Positions 22,131-34,479 of a stretch of DNA of 64,000 bases are shown piece by piece. Position 1 is the first letter of the stretch; every line of letters begins with the position of its first letter. Made by a program: the position numbers and the translations under genes. The notes under the pieces were generated by a model that did not search any database, was not told where the DNA came from, and saw only the letters and a program-made list of their open reading frames with translations. The DNA is from Castanea sativa (lineage: Eukaryota > Streptophyta > Magnoliopsida > Fagales > Fagaceae): assembly GCF_040712315.1 (NCBI RefSeq), contig NC_134013.1:64139501-64203500 (forward strand), given 5' to 3'.

Positions 22131-22759
22131 CCTCTCTATATTTGCCATGTAAGCAATTTTTGTCAATAAGATAATGGTAGGGATTAAAAGAAGAACGATT
22201 TTTCAGTTTTGAGAACCAAAATAGGAAAAGAAAAAAATTATGAACTAAAATAAAAATCGGCCAAAAATATAGCGATTTGGCTTTTTTCTTTTTTCTTTTT
22301 TTAACTAGGAGAAAATACATGGACGCTGGGTGGTGAGTTTCATAATTAGGAAAAAAAATATGTTGCTCCAAGCCCTCCAACTATAAAAAGTTCAAGCGGG
22401 CCTATGATAGTGCAATTAATTCCGACATAAGACACCATACTACAGTTTTGGACAACTGATGCATTGCAAATTAGAGGGATGAGTGGGTCTGGACTTCACT
22501 AAGCAAGAGAAAAAAGAATGGGCCTGTGCTTCATAAACTGTTCAACGGGTAAGAGTGAAGAATTCTATCTACACAAGCCACAAACGTTTGTGCTCAGACC
22601 TCTGGTGCTAGAGCCTAAGGTCCATCACTTCTCAATATCTTAGTTCTATGCTGGAATTTATCATCAAACTTGAATTCCAATCATCCAAACAGAAAAGTCA
22701 TCATTATCACCATGACAGATGAGTTTCTTAAATATCTTTTATATTGCCCCAGCAAAAAA
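22131..22759 (-). other. 3' flank of ligase-like pseudogene A, shared with copies B and C
   Basis: Around 22451-22620 (GCATTGCAAATTA, GAGTGGG, GAAGAATTCTATCT, TTTGTGCTCAGACCTCTGGTG) the sequence matches 51931-52050 downstream of copy C. 22630-22735 matches 41640-41755 downstream of copy B. So the duplications carried the 3' flank with the gene. No separate gene. Confidence 0.6.
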
Positions 22760-24049
22760 TCACAACTTAGAAGAAGAATTCAGCGGAACAATCTTTCTCA
22801 AATCCTTTCTCAATAATTTTCCAGCTGCACTCTTGGGTAAGGAATTGACAAATGCTACACGCCTTATTTCTTGTATGGTGCAACCTGCAATAAAAAAAAA
22901 AAAAAGGAAGATGGTCTAGTTCAATTGGATTTTTATTTTACACAGATCACTATCAGAGAAGCAGAAGGCACCTGTTTTGCAACGAAATCCATTATTTCTG
23001 CTTCACCAAGGCAGCTTTGAGGCTGTTTTACCACAACAGCCATTGGCACCTGCCCAGTTTCTTCATCAGGGTATCTGCCAATTAATTTTATGAATTCTTA
23101 ATAATAAGATACACTAGATTAAAGAGGCAATGTATAAAACTTAGAATAAAATGGCATTCTATTAGATTGAAGAATCTTAGCAACACTTCATTCAAAAAAA
23201 AAAATCTTAACAACATCATATCATTCCAAGGGGACATTAATTTTGGCCTTGAATTGAATGAACTTCGGGGGAAAACTGGGCTTCTAAATCAGAAGGAAGT
23301 GACACTTACGGTATAACAGCAGCGTCAACTATTTCCCAGGTGAGATTGAAGCAAATGTTCCAGCTCTGCAGGGGCTACCTGCAGACCAATGCATGAGCTC
23401 CTAGTAGTGTTCTTTATAGACATAACATATGCCTGGTATGAAAAGAAATAGGAAGAATGTATAGGATGTCTCATGTCTGGGATTATATATACCTGGTATC
23501 CCTTGTATTTGACCAATTCCTTAAGCCTATCTACAACAAATAGGAAACCTTCCTCATCAATATAACAAAGATCACCGGTTCTTAACCACCCATCTGCTAC
23601 TAAAGTTGCGGTACTTGCATCAGGATCACCAATATAACCTGCACTAAATCACCAAAACTGTATATATGTTACAGAAAAAGACTAAAGGCTACTGTGGATC
23701 AGGAAAAAAGCTATTCCTGATCAACTCTAGCTCATGTTGGGTTCTTTGCTATTATCCACATTCAATCGTTATTGCCACCTGGAGATATGATCGAGGAGGC
23801 AAACTAGTTGTAATACGCGAGAACAATTATATACAGGAGAGTGCATTTTATATTTTTATTTATTTCATTATTATTCAAAAGTAACGCGACTATCCTTTAA
23901 TAAATTTGAAAGTGCTTCAATCTTTAGTAATGGTAATTGGACTGTGTATTTCCCAATAACCATTCACTATAGTCTTTATTACTAAAAAAAACATGGTAAG
24001 TGATAAGTTAGTTATCAGTGATAACTACGAGTAGAAACTGGTGGTGGTG

Positions 24050-24096
<47 letters not shown>

Positions 24097-25286
24097 ATTC
24101 CGAGTCATAATGCATCATTCTTTATATAATTTGCCTTCTGTCTCGCCTTTACCTTTCATGATTGAGGGTCCTCTAAGCCAAAGCTGCCCTTGCTTGCCTG
24201 GTGGCAAAGCGTTCCCTGTATCCGGGTTTACAATTTTGGCTTCAAAACCTCCTGAGAGCTTCCCTGTTGCTCCCCAATGAACACTCTCCTCAGCACCCCA
24301 TGTTCTGAACACTCCCATTGATTCAGTTAGCCCATAACACTGCATCATGAAAAATCGTTGAAAGACACTGACCAAAGAAACTAAAAATTACTGGGTATTT
24401 CGAGTACGCGGTACTCCTCAAGAAATAGCACATGATTGTACTTCAGGATACAGTAATTTTAGGAAGAATTGATATTTCATTTAGTGTGCTATACTCTTGC
24501 CGTATACATGTCATACGGTGATTTTATGTCATAATTTTTCATAAATTGTTCGTGTTCATATCATATCATATCATATATGAGATACGGATCATACCTGCAC
24601 AAAGGCTACTGTCGGAAACTTTGCCGTGAAAGCAATGATCACATCCTTTGAGACGGTAGCCCCGCCGCACACAACATCCTGCAACGAGCTCAAATCATAG
24701 CCGTCCGTTACGTCACTCTTGGCCATCATCACCACAACTGGCGGTGTCAACGCCACGTGGGTCACCCTGAACTCCTCCACCGCTCTCAACATCTTCGTCA
24801 AATCAAACCTCTCCGTCAGCACCACCGTCTCTCCCAATGCCACCGACTTCAAACTGAAGGAGAATCCGCACACGTGGAAATCTCAGACTCGGTGCCGAGT
24901 GGGTTAGCTGGAGAGATGACTACCCCAAGAGAGAGCAGCGAGAAGTAGAGGATCGGAACCTGAATGAGGTTTTGAGAGAGAACGAAAGCGGTGTGGCCTT
25001 TGGAGAGTCCGATGACGGAGTGAAGATAAGAGGATAGAGTTTGGGTTTTGCGAGTGAACTCGGAGTAGGACAGGCGTTGACCAGTAGAGGAGTTGATGAG
25101 AGCGAGTGAGTCAGAGTCAGGGCAGGTGGGCGAGTTAAGTCGTCGAAGTGAAAATGCGTAATCAGCAGCTGATATAGGAGTGTGTTGTGGAGGAAGATGA
25201 ATAGGGGGTCTGAGGCTTTGGAAAATGTTTGTTATAGTGTTGAAACCGCTCTTTGGGTCGACGAGAGGCTTCGTTGCTTGGTCCAT
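22760..25286 (-). pseudogene. 4-coumarate:CoA ligase-like pseudogene (copy A)
   Basis: Six exons align to copies B and C: 25286-24595, 24339-24153, 23638-23493, 23378-23310, 23074-22972, 22884-22760, all with intact GT-AG sites. Three lesions kill the frame. (1) About 328 bp is missing from exon 1 between the codons for TESEIS and the codons for HV(F/C)GF, with junction CACGTG/GAAATCTC near 24880; this removes the AMP-binding P-loop region and shifts the frame. (2) Exon 4 has one extra base (69 instead of 68 nt) and hits a stop. (3) Exon 6 lacks one base (125 instead of 126 nt). GYGLTES also reads CYGLTES at exon 2. The C-terminus would have been SKL, a peroxisomal signal. Retained splice sites and reading frame elsewhere suggest fairly recent inactivation. 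A truncated product from the first 137 codons is possible but would be inactive. Confidence 0.92.
24046..24094. repeat. (AT)n microsatellite
   Basis: AT run in intron 2 of the copy A pseudogene. Confidence 0.9.
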
Positions 25287-26504
25287 GTGATGCCAATGAG
25301 AAGAAGAAGCAGCAGCTGTGACCAGTCTTGTAGCTAAGCTGAGAATTTTTTAAGTTTCAGATATTGATTATTGTCAGTTTGTAGGTTGGTATAAGACAAG
25401 AAAAAGACGACGTTGTGACTCTTGTGACAGATAATAATATACCCAATATATATGTATTACAACATAGATGCGGTCAAAATCATTCTTTAACAGGTTTGGG
25501 AGAACCTTTTTCAAACTATCCAACAAGTAATCAATAAGATTAGGATAAAAAAATTTCACCATTTTTTTTTCCTAATTGTTAAGGTTGATATTGAATTGGA
25601 ACTAATGAAAGTAAGGGGCAAATTCATTTTTCATAACTATATTTGGGGGAATTTTTTATTTCAATCCTTGTGTGTGTTTCATTTTAGTGTTCGAGTTTTT
25701 GGACAATAATTCATTTTGGTCTTTACTGTTGTCTTGCTTACAGAATTAGATGGCATGGTTTAGAAAATGCTAACATGATGCATTTGAAGATGACTTGATT
25801 AATAAAATAATGATAAAAATATTTAATTGACATTAAAATACCTATATTTGAATAATAAAAAATATATACATCAAAATAAAACAAAATTACAAATCTTCTT
25901 TCTCAAAAAAAAAAAAATTTCAAATATTCATTCCTCAATTAAAAAATAACACAACCCTCACTTGCTTGAGAACCATATGCTTTTGCAAATGAAGAGTTTT
26001 GATTAGACTTTACAACCTAAGCTTCAACTTTATAAATAGGAGGGATACATTGTTGATATCATATTTCGTCCGGTTCTAAATTTTGATAGAAGTTTTGTCT
26101 TTGAATTAAAGGATTGCATGGTTTTAATGGTTAAACCTTATTTTTTGTTGATTTTTATTAATTTGATTGAGCTTAAATTGAAATCTAACCATGTGACTAG
26201 ATTAAATTGAAATCTAACCACGTGATTAGATTAATGAAATTACCTATAGCATTTTAATTGTGAAAAAGTACCTAATTTTCTATGGAAAGCATGCTAAAAT
26301 TTAGTGTGATTTTCATGAAAAATTAGTACTAAATATACTATTTTCAGCTAGTATGCATTAGTGCACCGAATTTACCAATTCATGTTTTTTCTTTTGGGGA
26401 AAAAGATACATTTGTTAAAGATGAATTTCTTTTTCTTTTCTTTTTTTTAAGATCGATTCGTTTCTTTTTTTTTTATTGTTGGATCCATTGTGCAATTACA
26501 TTGG
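25287..26504. other. 5' flank of copy A, no gene
   Basis: Presumed former promoter of the pseudogene, then AT-rich unique sequence. CTAACCAYGTGAYTAGATTA with AAATTGAAAT occurs twice near 26170-26235 as a short tandem duplication. No further feature supported. Confidence 0.5.
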
Positions 26505-27970
26505 AGGTGAAAGAGATCAATATGCTACTATCAAACAAACTATACTAAACTATACTTGCTTATAAATAAATAAATAAATAACTATATTTTTTTTCATTTT
26601 TTAGGAATAAAACAAACTATACTTTAGTATGACGTTACACCACTTTCCGTGTAGACATTTTCTATTTTTTTTTTAAAACACTTGCAATTGGAGCAAATTA
26701 TTTTTAAGATACTTGCCGACTATTCAGGTTTAGTAGATGAAACTATTTATTTGAAAAATGTAATCATGAGAGAGGAATTTTTGGGATAGATCAACATATT
26801 ACTATTTATGTTGAAACAAACCATTTTTCTTATAGTGATTGTTTATACAAAAAGAATAATAGATGACCTAAATCAAAATGATTAATTGTTATTATTTCAT
26901 TGTAAATGCCTTTATTTTCTTCATATATCAAAATGCATGACTTGTTTTGTTCAATTTTTTATTTTTACTTGTATTGTTCGTCGTTGAAGTACGCTAAAGA
27001 GTAAAAAGAGATGAGAGAATCTCTTACATTTACTTATAATCAACTTAAAGAAGTTACTTTGAGCGGATGTATTCGCAACTTGTATGAAATTGAGTTTGCA
27101 ATTTGTACGTTGAAAAATGTCAACACTCTTGAGCGAATTGTTTTCGGTTCCTTTCACAGGGTATACAAGGGAGGTGGGCAATAGGTGGAAGTCGATACAA
27201 AACCTTCTTGGTTTTGATTGAATGGGAAAGAGTTTGTAAGTTATTTAAAGATAAAATCCCTACTGAAAGAAAAATTGTCCTTTTATGATGACTTTTGCCT
27301 GGATTTATTCTTAGCATTGTAAAGTATATCTTGATTTCCTATATTAAAAGTTACTACAAACTTGTGGTACTATGGTTCAGTTAAATCATGACCATATTTT
27401 TATATTGCTGCTTCATTTGTTTATTTAATATTCTATATATTGTCAAAAACAATCAGGCATAGTGAGAGCAGGCGCATTAATAATCTTTGATCAATGGGCT
27501 TAGTTCGAAAATTTTCAGTTAGTATGCATTAGTGAAAGAGATCAATATGCTACTATCAAACAAACTATACTTGCTTATAATGATAAAAAAAAAAATACAA
27601 CTATACTAAATTATACTTGCTTATATAATTTTTTTTATATTTTAAAAAAACCATACTTTGAGAAAATATTACATCACTTTCCATGTCGACTTTTTTATTT
27701 TTTTGAAACACTAGCAATTGTAGCTAACTATTCTTAAGACACCTGCTGACTATTCAGGTTTAGTAGATAAAACCTTTTACTTGGAAAATGTAATTATGGG
27801 AGAGAACTTTTTGGGTTAAATCAACATACTACTGTCAAACAAACTATATTTAAGTGTAACAATACTAGAAGACAAATGCTACCACTTTCCATATAAATTT
27901 CTTTTTTCTTTGAAGCATTTGCAATTGGAGCTAACTATTCTTAAGACATCTACAAACTTTTCAGGGATTA
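26505..27970. repeat. Diverged direct repeats, three partial copies
   Basis: GAGATCAATATGCTACTATC...ACTATACTTGC...CACTTTCC...GACTATTCAGGTTTAGTAGAT is found at about 26510-26810 and again at 27534-27830. A third partial copy follows at about 27815-27965 (TACCACTTTCCATA, TTGCAATTGGAGCTAACTAT). Spacing of the first two is about 1.03 kb. Non-coding; probably an old tandem duplication or part of a retroelement. Confidence 0.6.
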
Positions 27971-29580
27971 ATTGTCATAGTATATTGAAGGTTTTTGAGG
28001 GCCAAAATTTCACAAAGAAAGCTCATTCCATGAAAAGTAAGGAAAGACCATGGTTCTTAACAAAGAATGTCCAATTCATGAAGTTAAGAAGGACCATAAA
28101 GGCCCAAAATTCCAAAAAGTATAAAAAGAAAGAAATAATAATAATAATAATAAAGTAAAAAAGAAAAGGATCTCGAGCAAGGATCTCGAGAAGACCAGAG
28201 GACATGCAGCAAGGATCTCGGTCAGGCCAGAGGATATGCAGTAAGAAGAATCAACATCAAGGCCCTATGTATGTTCAGATTTCCAGCAAAGAACAAGCCA
28301 TTAAAAATCTAGCAAAAAAAAAACAGGTATTATCTTTGTAAGCCATGGTCTAAGCCCGTGGGATCCCAAGTGGATAGTAAGGGAGGAATGATTTGGTCGA
28401 TAGAGGAGTGATTTCTGGTGAAAGGAGGATCCCGAAACTTTCCCTTGGTTTATATATTTGCTTGGAATGCATGAACCAATGGAAAACTCAGTTCCCTCAT
28501 GTGCATGACACCTCCCCACAATTTCCTCTCAAATTATCATTTTCAACAAAGCTGTCACAGTACACCGGGTAGCCCACCCATTCCATTTAACTTTCCAAGA
28601 AGAAATCTTTCATTTATAGCTAAAGTCAAATGCCCATTTTGAGTTATAATTGCTTAAATAAGCTAAACCTCTGCCCAATGCACAGAGGACGTAGTTTTAC
28701 CTAGCAGACCTCCCGGGGTACCAGACCAGGTCTGCTATGTCATTTTCAATAGAGCTGTGACAGTACACTGAGCAGCCCACCCATTCCTTTGACTTTCCCA
28801 AAAGGAATCTTTCATTTATAGCTAAAGCCAAATGCCCCTTTTGAGTTATAATTGCCTAAATAAGCTAAATCTCTGCCCAATGCACCTTTTCAGGTCACAG
28901 AGGACGTAGTTTTACCCAACAGACCTGACACGTCCTCCCCTGGGGTCCCAGACTAGGTCTGCTATAAAAGGAACACAAAGCATAGCAGAAAAAGGGGATT
29001 AAGATGGGAGAAAAATGGGTATTCAGGAGAAAAGTTCAGAGGTTTAAAACACATATTCTTAGAGTTTTAAAAGCCCAGCACTTAGCCTCCAAAGAAATAT
29101 AAGCCAAAAACATGCACACATCAAATATCACTCTCTCCCACAAAAATCCTCCTCACCTACTATCTTGGAAGGCAATGCCCAATCAAAATCACTTGGACTT
29201 AAGTTCCAAATCCCACAAGTCTTGTGCAAAAGCACTAAGTCTGTGAGAATTGGGGCCAAGATCCTCTTGGCTAAATCATTCTCATGAAATTCATTTATAT
29301 ATATATATATATATATATGTTTATGTATTAAAAATGTATATCCTAATCTAAGAAACTAACAATTACTTTAAGATATGTGTATTATGTAGTGTGTTCTTAT
29401 GCAAGACTTATAGAGGTAAAAGGAGATGACAAAACTCTATTGCATAATAAGCATGGAGAAAGATAGTATAGTTCAGAGAATCAGTATTCTGGGTTTTCAC
29501 AGGCCTAGTACCTCTAGGAACCACGACTTCACTCTCGGGGTACCATGACAGTACGCCCGGGGTACCAAGTGAATGAACTC
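27971..29580 (+). mobile_element. Probable LTR-type sequence with duplicated upstream region
   Basis: A block unlike its surroundings: two tandem copies of a 203-bp segment (28538-28740 and 28741-28963, sharing CCCACCCATTCC, CTTTCATTTATAGCTAAAG, CAGAGGACGTAGTTTTACC), then TATAAAA at 28963-28969. Tandem enhancer-like repeats before a TATA box are typical of LTR U3 regions. No gag-pol coding and no paired LTR were found, so a solo LTR is likely, but I could not fix the TG/CA ends or a target duplication. Confidence 0.4.
28963..28969 (+). promoter_or_regulatory. TATA box after duplicated 203-bp block
   Basis: TATAAAA within GTCTGCTATAAAAGGAACAC, a strong plant TATA context, just after the second repeat. 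It would drive plus-strand transcription of the LTR-like block. Confidence 0.4.
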
Positions 29581-31022
29581 TTTTAAATGTTTATACAATA
29601 AAAGATCAGCCTCAAATACTCTATTTCAATATCCTTCTCATTGTGAATATTATGAATACTTATTTTACTTATTTTGTAAGAGTAAATGGTCATTTTATGA
29701 CATCAAAACACTTATAATGGAATTTTATTGTTTAGGAGGAATTGCATTTTTGCCTTGAGGAGGTTTACGTGACTTGCGCACAACTTGGTTCGTAATCAGC
29801 CCTCATTTAGCTACAGTGAACCAAGCCAAGTCCACCAAACAACAAATAAAGCGCTCGAGATCCTTGTTTCTACATTGGTCTGGGTACCATCCAAAAAAGG
29901 ACCCTTCACAAAGGTTAAGATATTTATCGAAAATCATAGTATTTTTAAGTATTGTGGCTTTCTTGAAGTAGTATTTGACATCTATTATGTCCATATTTCA
30001 CTTTTAAAAAATGTACTTCTATTTTAAAAATAGAGTTTCTGATAAAGTTTCTAAATAGAGTTTTTCTATCTACCACCATGCCCTAGTTTGAGATTATGTT
30101 CGTGCACATGGCCATGAGTTAAAATTTTTATTTTCTATGGAGTTAGAAAATTTTAAATGACAATAGCATATTGTCCATTTGCTTTTAATCTTGTTTTGAT
30201 AAATAGAATGTAAAGCATAGACTTGTGGGGAAATGCTAAGCAATTGGCATTGTTTATCATCAAAATTTCATTAGAGGATGACCAATTTGGAAATCATGAC
30301 TTCAAGAAGTCACAATTTCAATTGCTTTTTAAGGCGTGTGTAAAATTTTGTAAAACAACTTGTGTGCAATAATTTAACTCTTTTTGTATTGTTGCATTTA
30401 TGTATACTGATGAAGCATTCTTCATCGTAATAATAAATTTTTGGAAGCTACTTCTTGTTTTACACATTATTGCTTGTAATCTAGTTTGTGATTTTTTTTT
30501 TAATATATACATTTATATGTTGTGGCGTTTTTATATGTACATTTGACCGTAAGAAGTATAGCCATCATTTCCTCCACACAAAAAAAGTGTAGATATTTGA
30601 CAAAGTTATGCTATAGGCGATTGATATAGTTATTGATTTTATCTAGGTTTATGACAAAAAATTAATTTAGAATAATGTGTCCTTTTAGTGGTTTTTTTCC
30701 AATAATTTAGAATGATGTGTCCTTCACAAAAAAAAAAGTATAGTCTTGCGGTCTGGCCTCCTTTTTCTCTCGGCCTCTCAACCTCTTGCCTCCTCTTCTT
30801 CTCTCCTTGGTAAACTCTCTTTCTCTTTACTCTATTTTGTTTATATGAATCTCTCTCTCTCTCATTGTTTGCTAAAGGTTCTTGACATCTTGTTCTTTGG
30901 TTCTTTGCCTTCAAATTTTCAATCAGTCAGTAACTTCTATTTTCAATTATTCTTTCAATTATTAGTAATTAATTAATTAATTATAGAGCGTTATACATTG
31001 AAATGTTTGTGACAAGCTGAGT
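29581..31022. other. Intergenic, no gene recognised
   Basis: Several short frames exist but none has a recognisable domain. 30745-30870 is pyrimidine-rich (CTCGGCCTCTCAACCTC, then TCTCTCTC) and resembles a plant 5' leader, without a downstream coding region. Confidence 0.4.
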
Positions 31023-31271
31023 TAGGGCTGTAAATGAACCTAGCCGATCATGAACAACTTGGACTTGACTTGATAAAAAGCTCGTTCATGTTTGTTTGTT
31101 TATAAATAAGCCAATCTTGAGCCTTACTTTTAGGCTCGTTTAATAAACAAGCTGAGCTCAAGCAAAAAATTTGTTCACGAACAAACTCATAAGCTATCAG
31201 GCTTGATACTGGTTTCTCAAAAAAAAAAAAAAAAACTATCAGGCTTGATACAAAACAATTCGAGTATAAAC

Positions 31272-31706
31272 CAGGGTGGTCGATACCGTACCGGTACACT
31301 TCTATTTTGTACCGGAAAAAATACCGGCTGTACCGGTCGCGTACCGGTCATACCGGCCAATTTCGGGCAATACCGGCCAATACCGGGCGTACCGGCCGGT
31401 ACAGAAAAAAAAACTTTTTTTTTTTTTTTAGTTTTGTAATTTTTGAATTTTTGTAAGGACATAATAATAACTTATTTACACTAACTTATTAGTATTATTT
31501 GTTTTTATAGTATGCAATGAACAACTAAGCTTTCTATTTTTTATATTGTGTTTTTTTTTTTTTCCTTTTAATTAATACTAAAGTTTAAAACTATGAATAA
31601 TTTTTTCTGAATTGAGGTAATATTTTATGATAAACTTTTATATTTACTATAATATAAGTGAAATATTATATGCTTATAACCATGGTTCTAGAGATTTTAG
31701 TGTGTG

Positions 31707-31758
<52 letters not shown>

Positions 31759-31859
31759 GCGGTAAACCCGAAACGGTACACCGGTATTGACCGGTATCCG
31801 AAATATATCGTACCGGTGGCCAAACCGGTACAGCCTCCGGTACGGTATTGACTTCCTTG
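31272..31859. mobile_element. hAT-type element with TACCGG-rich ends, 588 bp
   Basis: Ends CAGGGTGGTCGATACCGTAC and GTACGGTATTGACTTCCTTG; exact 8-bp duplication GTATAAAC at 31264-31271 and 31860-31867. Subterminal regions carry dense TACCGG/CCGGTA motifs. The interior includes a T-rich tract and an AT microsatellite (31708-31753). Nested inside the 31023-33108 element. Confidence 0.85.
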
Positions 31860-32376
31860 GTATAAACTCATTTATAAGTTTATATGTATTAGATAAATAT
31901 ACTCATTACACATATCTTTATAATGACATGGCTAACATGGGACCTTTATCCATTACCTTAATTTTTTTCCTTCCCTCTAAACTGACCATGAACCACTTTA
32001 GACTTTAGTTACATTTAAAAATAAATAAATTAATTAAGTGGACCACATATGATCCTTTCCATCAATTATCTAACTTAAAATTATGAAACATGCTAATATT
32101 TTCCCATCAATAATAGTTACAAACAAGTATTTTTCTAATTCATCATCATCTAACGTGAATGTAAAAATTGTATTTTGAACAATTGATGAAACTGTAGCCA
32201 AAGAAGGATAAATGATTGAAATTTAACTATGTAAATTTTTAATTTGAATAATGGCTAATCATAAGTAGGACTAGACGTATAATAAAATGAGTATACTGTT
32301 TTTCTTCTTCTTAATTTTAGAGATTTAAGCATTTGATAATGTAATTTTCTTAGATCTCAAGCTCAAAAGCTTGACC

Positions 32377-32882
32377 TAGGGGTGTGCATAGGTCGGGTTA
32401 AGTCGGGTTGAGGGAATTTTTTTACCCAACCCACCATGGTGGGTCAAAAAAAATTCAACCAAACCCAACCTATCACATATGTCCAACCCAACCCACATGG
32501 GTCGGGTTGAACCCATGGGTTAGACATTTATTATTATTATTATTATTATTAAATTGAACCCATATTTTTTTATTAATTATATAATATATTTAAATATATA
32601 TTAAAGAAAGTAATAGGATTTTATATTATATATGTTTATAGGAATTGATGAAGTGCTCTACAACTAGGTTTTAACTTTAAAAAAATATATTTATTAAATA
32701 TATAATATATTTTAAATATATATTAAAATATGGGTGGGTCAGGTTAGGTTTGGCGGGTTTGCAATTTTATGACCCAAACTCAACCCGACCCGCTACCAAA
32801 AAAAAAATTTATAACCCAACCCGGCGGGTTGGGTCGGGTCGGGTCAGGTTTGGCGAGTTGGTGGGTTTTCTGCACACCCCTA
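32377..32882. mobile_element. hAT-type MITE, 506 bp, perfect 12-bp ends
   Basis: Perfect terminal repeats TAGGGGTGTGCA and TGCACACCCCTA; exact 8-bp duplication GCTTGACC at 32369-32376 and 32883-32890. Subterminal GGGTCGGGTT/AACCCGACC motifs, AT-rich centre. Perfect ends suggest that it is the youngest of the hAT group here. Nested in the 31023-33108 element. Confidence 0.9.
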
Positions 32883-33108
32883 GCTTGACCTAAGCTTGAG
32901 TTTGAATTTGATATTAAGCTTGAACTTGGCTTGACTAATTAATCAAGCCAAGCCAAGCTTAAACTTTTTGAAATTCTCTCGACCTCAAGCTCAAACATGA
33001 TATTTAGGCTTGTCACGAGCTCGAGCTAGGCTTGAGCTTTTGACTTTTCCTAATGAGCAAAACTTGAACATGTACTACTCGACAAAGCTTGACTCATTTA
33101 CAATCCTA

Positions 33109-33661
33109 AGTTGAGTTTGCACAACATTATAGTTTACATTGAAATGTTTGTGACTAGCTGTGTGCTTATGTTCATAGTTGATGGATTTATTTGTATAATT
33201 TGGTATTGTTTGTGATTTTGTGTATGTTGTGTTGATGGATTTATTTATTGATAAAATAGTTACTGTCAATCTGAAATTGTTGAGTGAAATAGAGTTTGCC
33301 TTTGTGCCATCTAATGAACATGCTTCTACAACTGGGTCTAATATTAATAATTCATATGTAAGGAAAAATGTGATCTTGCATGGGCTCATGTGACTTATAT
33401 AAATTCTTTTAAAAAAATATTTTTTTATTTATATAATTTTAAAAATTATTATTTATTTATATAATTTTAAATATTATTAATTAAATTATTTATGGTGTCA
33501 TCAGCTCAACCATTGGTTCAACCCCAGTTAAACCATAAAATCGATAACCAGTTCTTTTTTTTATTCTTTAACCGTGCTGGTTTTTAAAATCATGGTTTGA
33601 AAGACTTGTGAAATTGTTGAATATGTATTAGGTAACTGCTAGTGAAACACGCATATCAATA
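33109..33661. other. Intergenic, no gene recognised
   Basis: AT-rich. TTGATGGATTTATTTGT/TTGATGGATTTATTTAT occurs twice (33178 and 33232). No coding sequence. Confidence 0.5.
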
Positions 33662-33675
33662 ACATCCACCTAACT

Positions 33676-34350
33676 CATTCAAAGACAATAACCCCTGTAA
33701 GGTGAAAAGATCCAAAGTGTTAGCTAAGGCTGCAAAATTTGCATTCCTGGGTGTTAATGAGAAGAATGGAAGGGTGAAAACAACTATTCAAGTCAAATGG
33801 ATTATGTCCCTTGTCCAATGGTTCAAGCTTAATTCAGATGGTTCATCTATGGGTAATTCGGGCCATGCAAGTGGAGGTGACATCATTAGGAATGCTAAAG
33901 GTGATTGGTTTAGCGGATATGCGAGAGCTATTGGAAACACAACTAGTGTTGCTGCTGAATTATGGGCATTGCAAGATGGAATTCAATTATGCTTAGAGTT
34001 GAATCTCCCCGGGGTGATAATAAAGCTCGATGCTATGCTTGTAGTTGATTTTATAAGGAATGCAAGTCATAACCTGAATAAAAATAGCACCATTGTTGCT
34101 GATTGTAGAGAAGGGATATCCAGAATCCCAAGAGTTCAAATTCAACACTACTATAGGGAGGCTAGCAAATGTGCGGATGCCCTAACTAGGAGGGGAGCTC
34201 TGCTTCCCCATGATTTTGTTGTTTTTGATTTCCCCCTAGCAGACGTTGCTCTGTTATTGAGCCTTGATGCTGCTGGGACTTTGTATGAGCGCAGCGATGC
34301 TCCTGTTTCTAGTTTTTAGTTTATGAATATTTCCCGTTCACCCAAAAAAA
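33676..34350 (+). mobile_element. 5'-truncated LINE with RNase H domain
   Basis: Flanked by the 14-bp duplication ACATCCACCTAACT (33662-33675 and 34351-34364) and ending in an A tail (34344-34350), so it is a target-primed LINE insertion. It retains one open frame, 33702-34319 (205 codons), which is a plant-LINE type RNase H domain. Visible conserved acidic positions: SDGS near the start, AAELWAL, IKLDAM, and a C-terminal KCADALTRRG. All four usual positions are present, so the frame is little decayed and the insertion probably recent. Reverse transcriptase and endonuclease parts are absent. It is not a host gene; the ORF simply begins at the truncation. Confidence 0.88.
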
Positions 34351-34479
34351 ACATCCACCTAACTTACACAACCCTTTGTGCCAAATGACACGTGACCCTT
34401 ACAAATCTAATGACACTTGTCATAATAAGATTGGAGTAGTAAATTTTACTTCAATGCCCATATGTGCTATAAATTGAAG

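Larger units (their letters stand above)
31023..33108. mobile_element. hAT-type element containing two nested hAT elements
   Basis: Ends TAGGGCTGTAAATGA and TCATTTACAATCCTA (imperfect inverted repeats); flanks AGCTGAGT (31015-31022) and AGTTGAGT (33109-33116) match at 7 of 8 bases. The body is a non-coding 'GAGCTTGAGC/CAAGCTCAAG' repeat, also seen at 36881-37435. Removing the insertions at 31272-31859 and 32377-32882, with their duplications, leaves about 1.0 kb. Confidence 0.7.

Noticed and set aside
33702..34319. Stand-alone host RNase H gene
   Set aside because: The A tail and the 14-bp duplication show that it is the 3' end of a truncated LINE.
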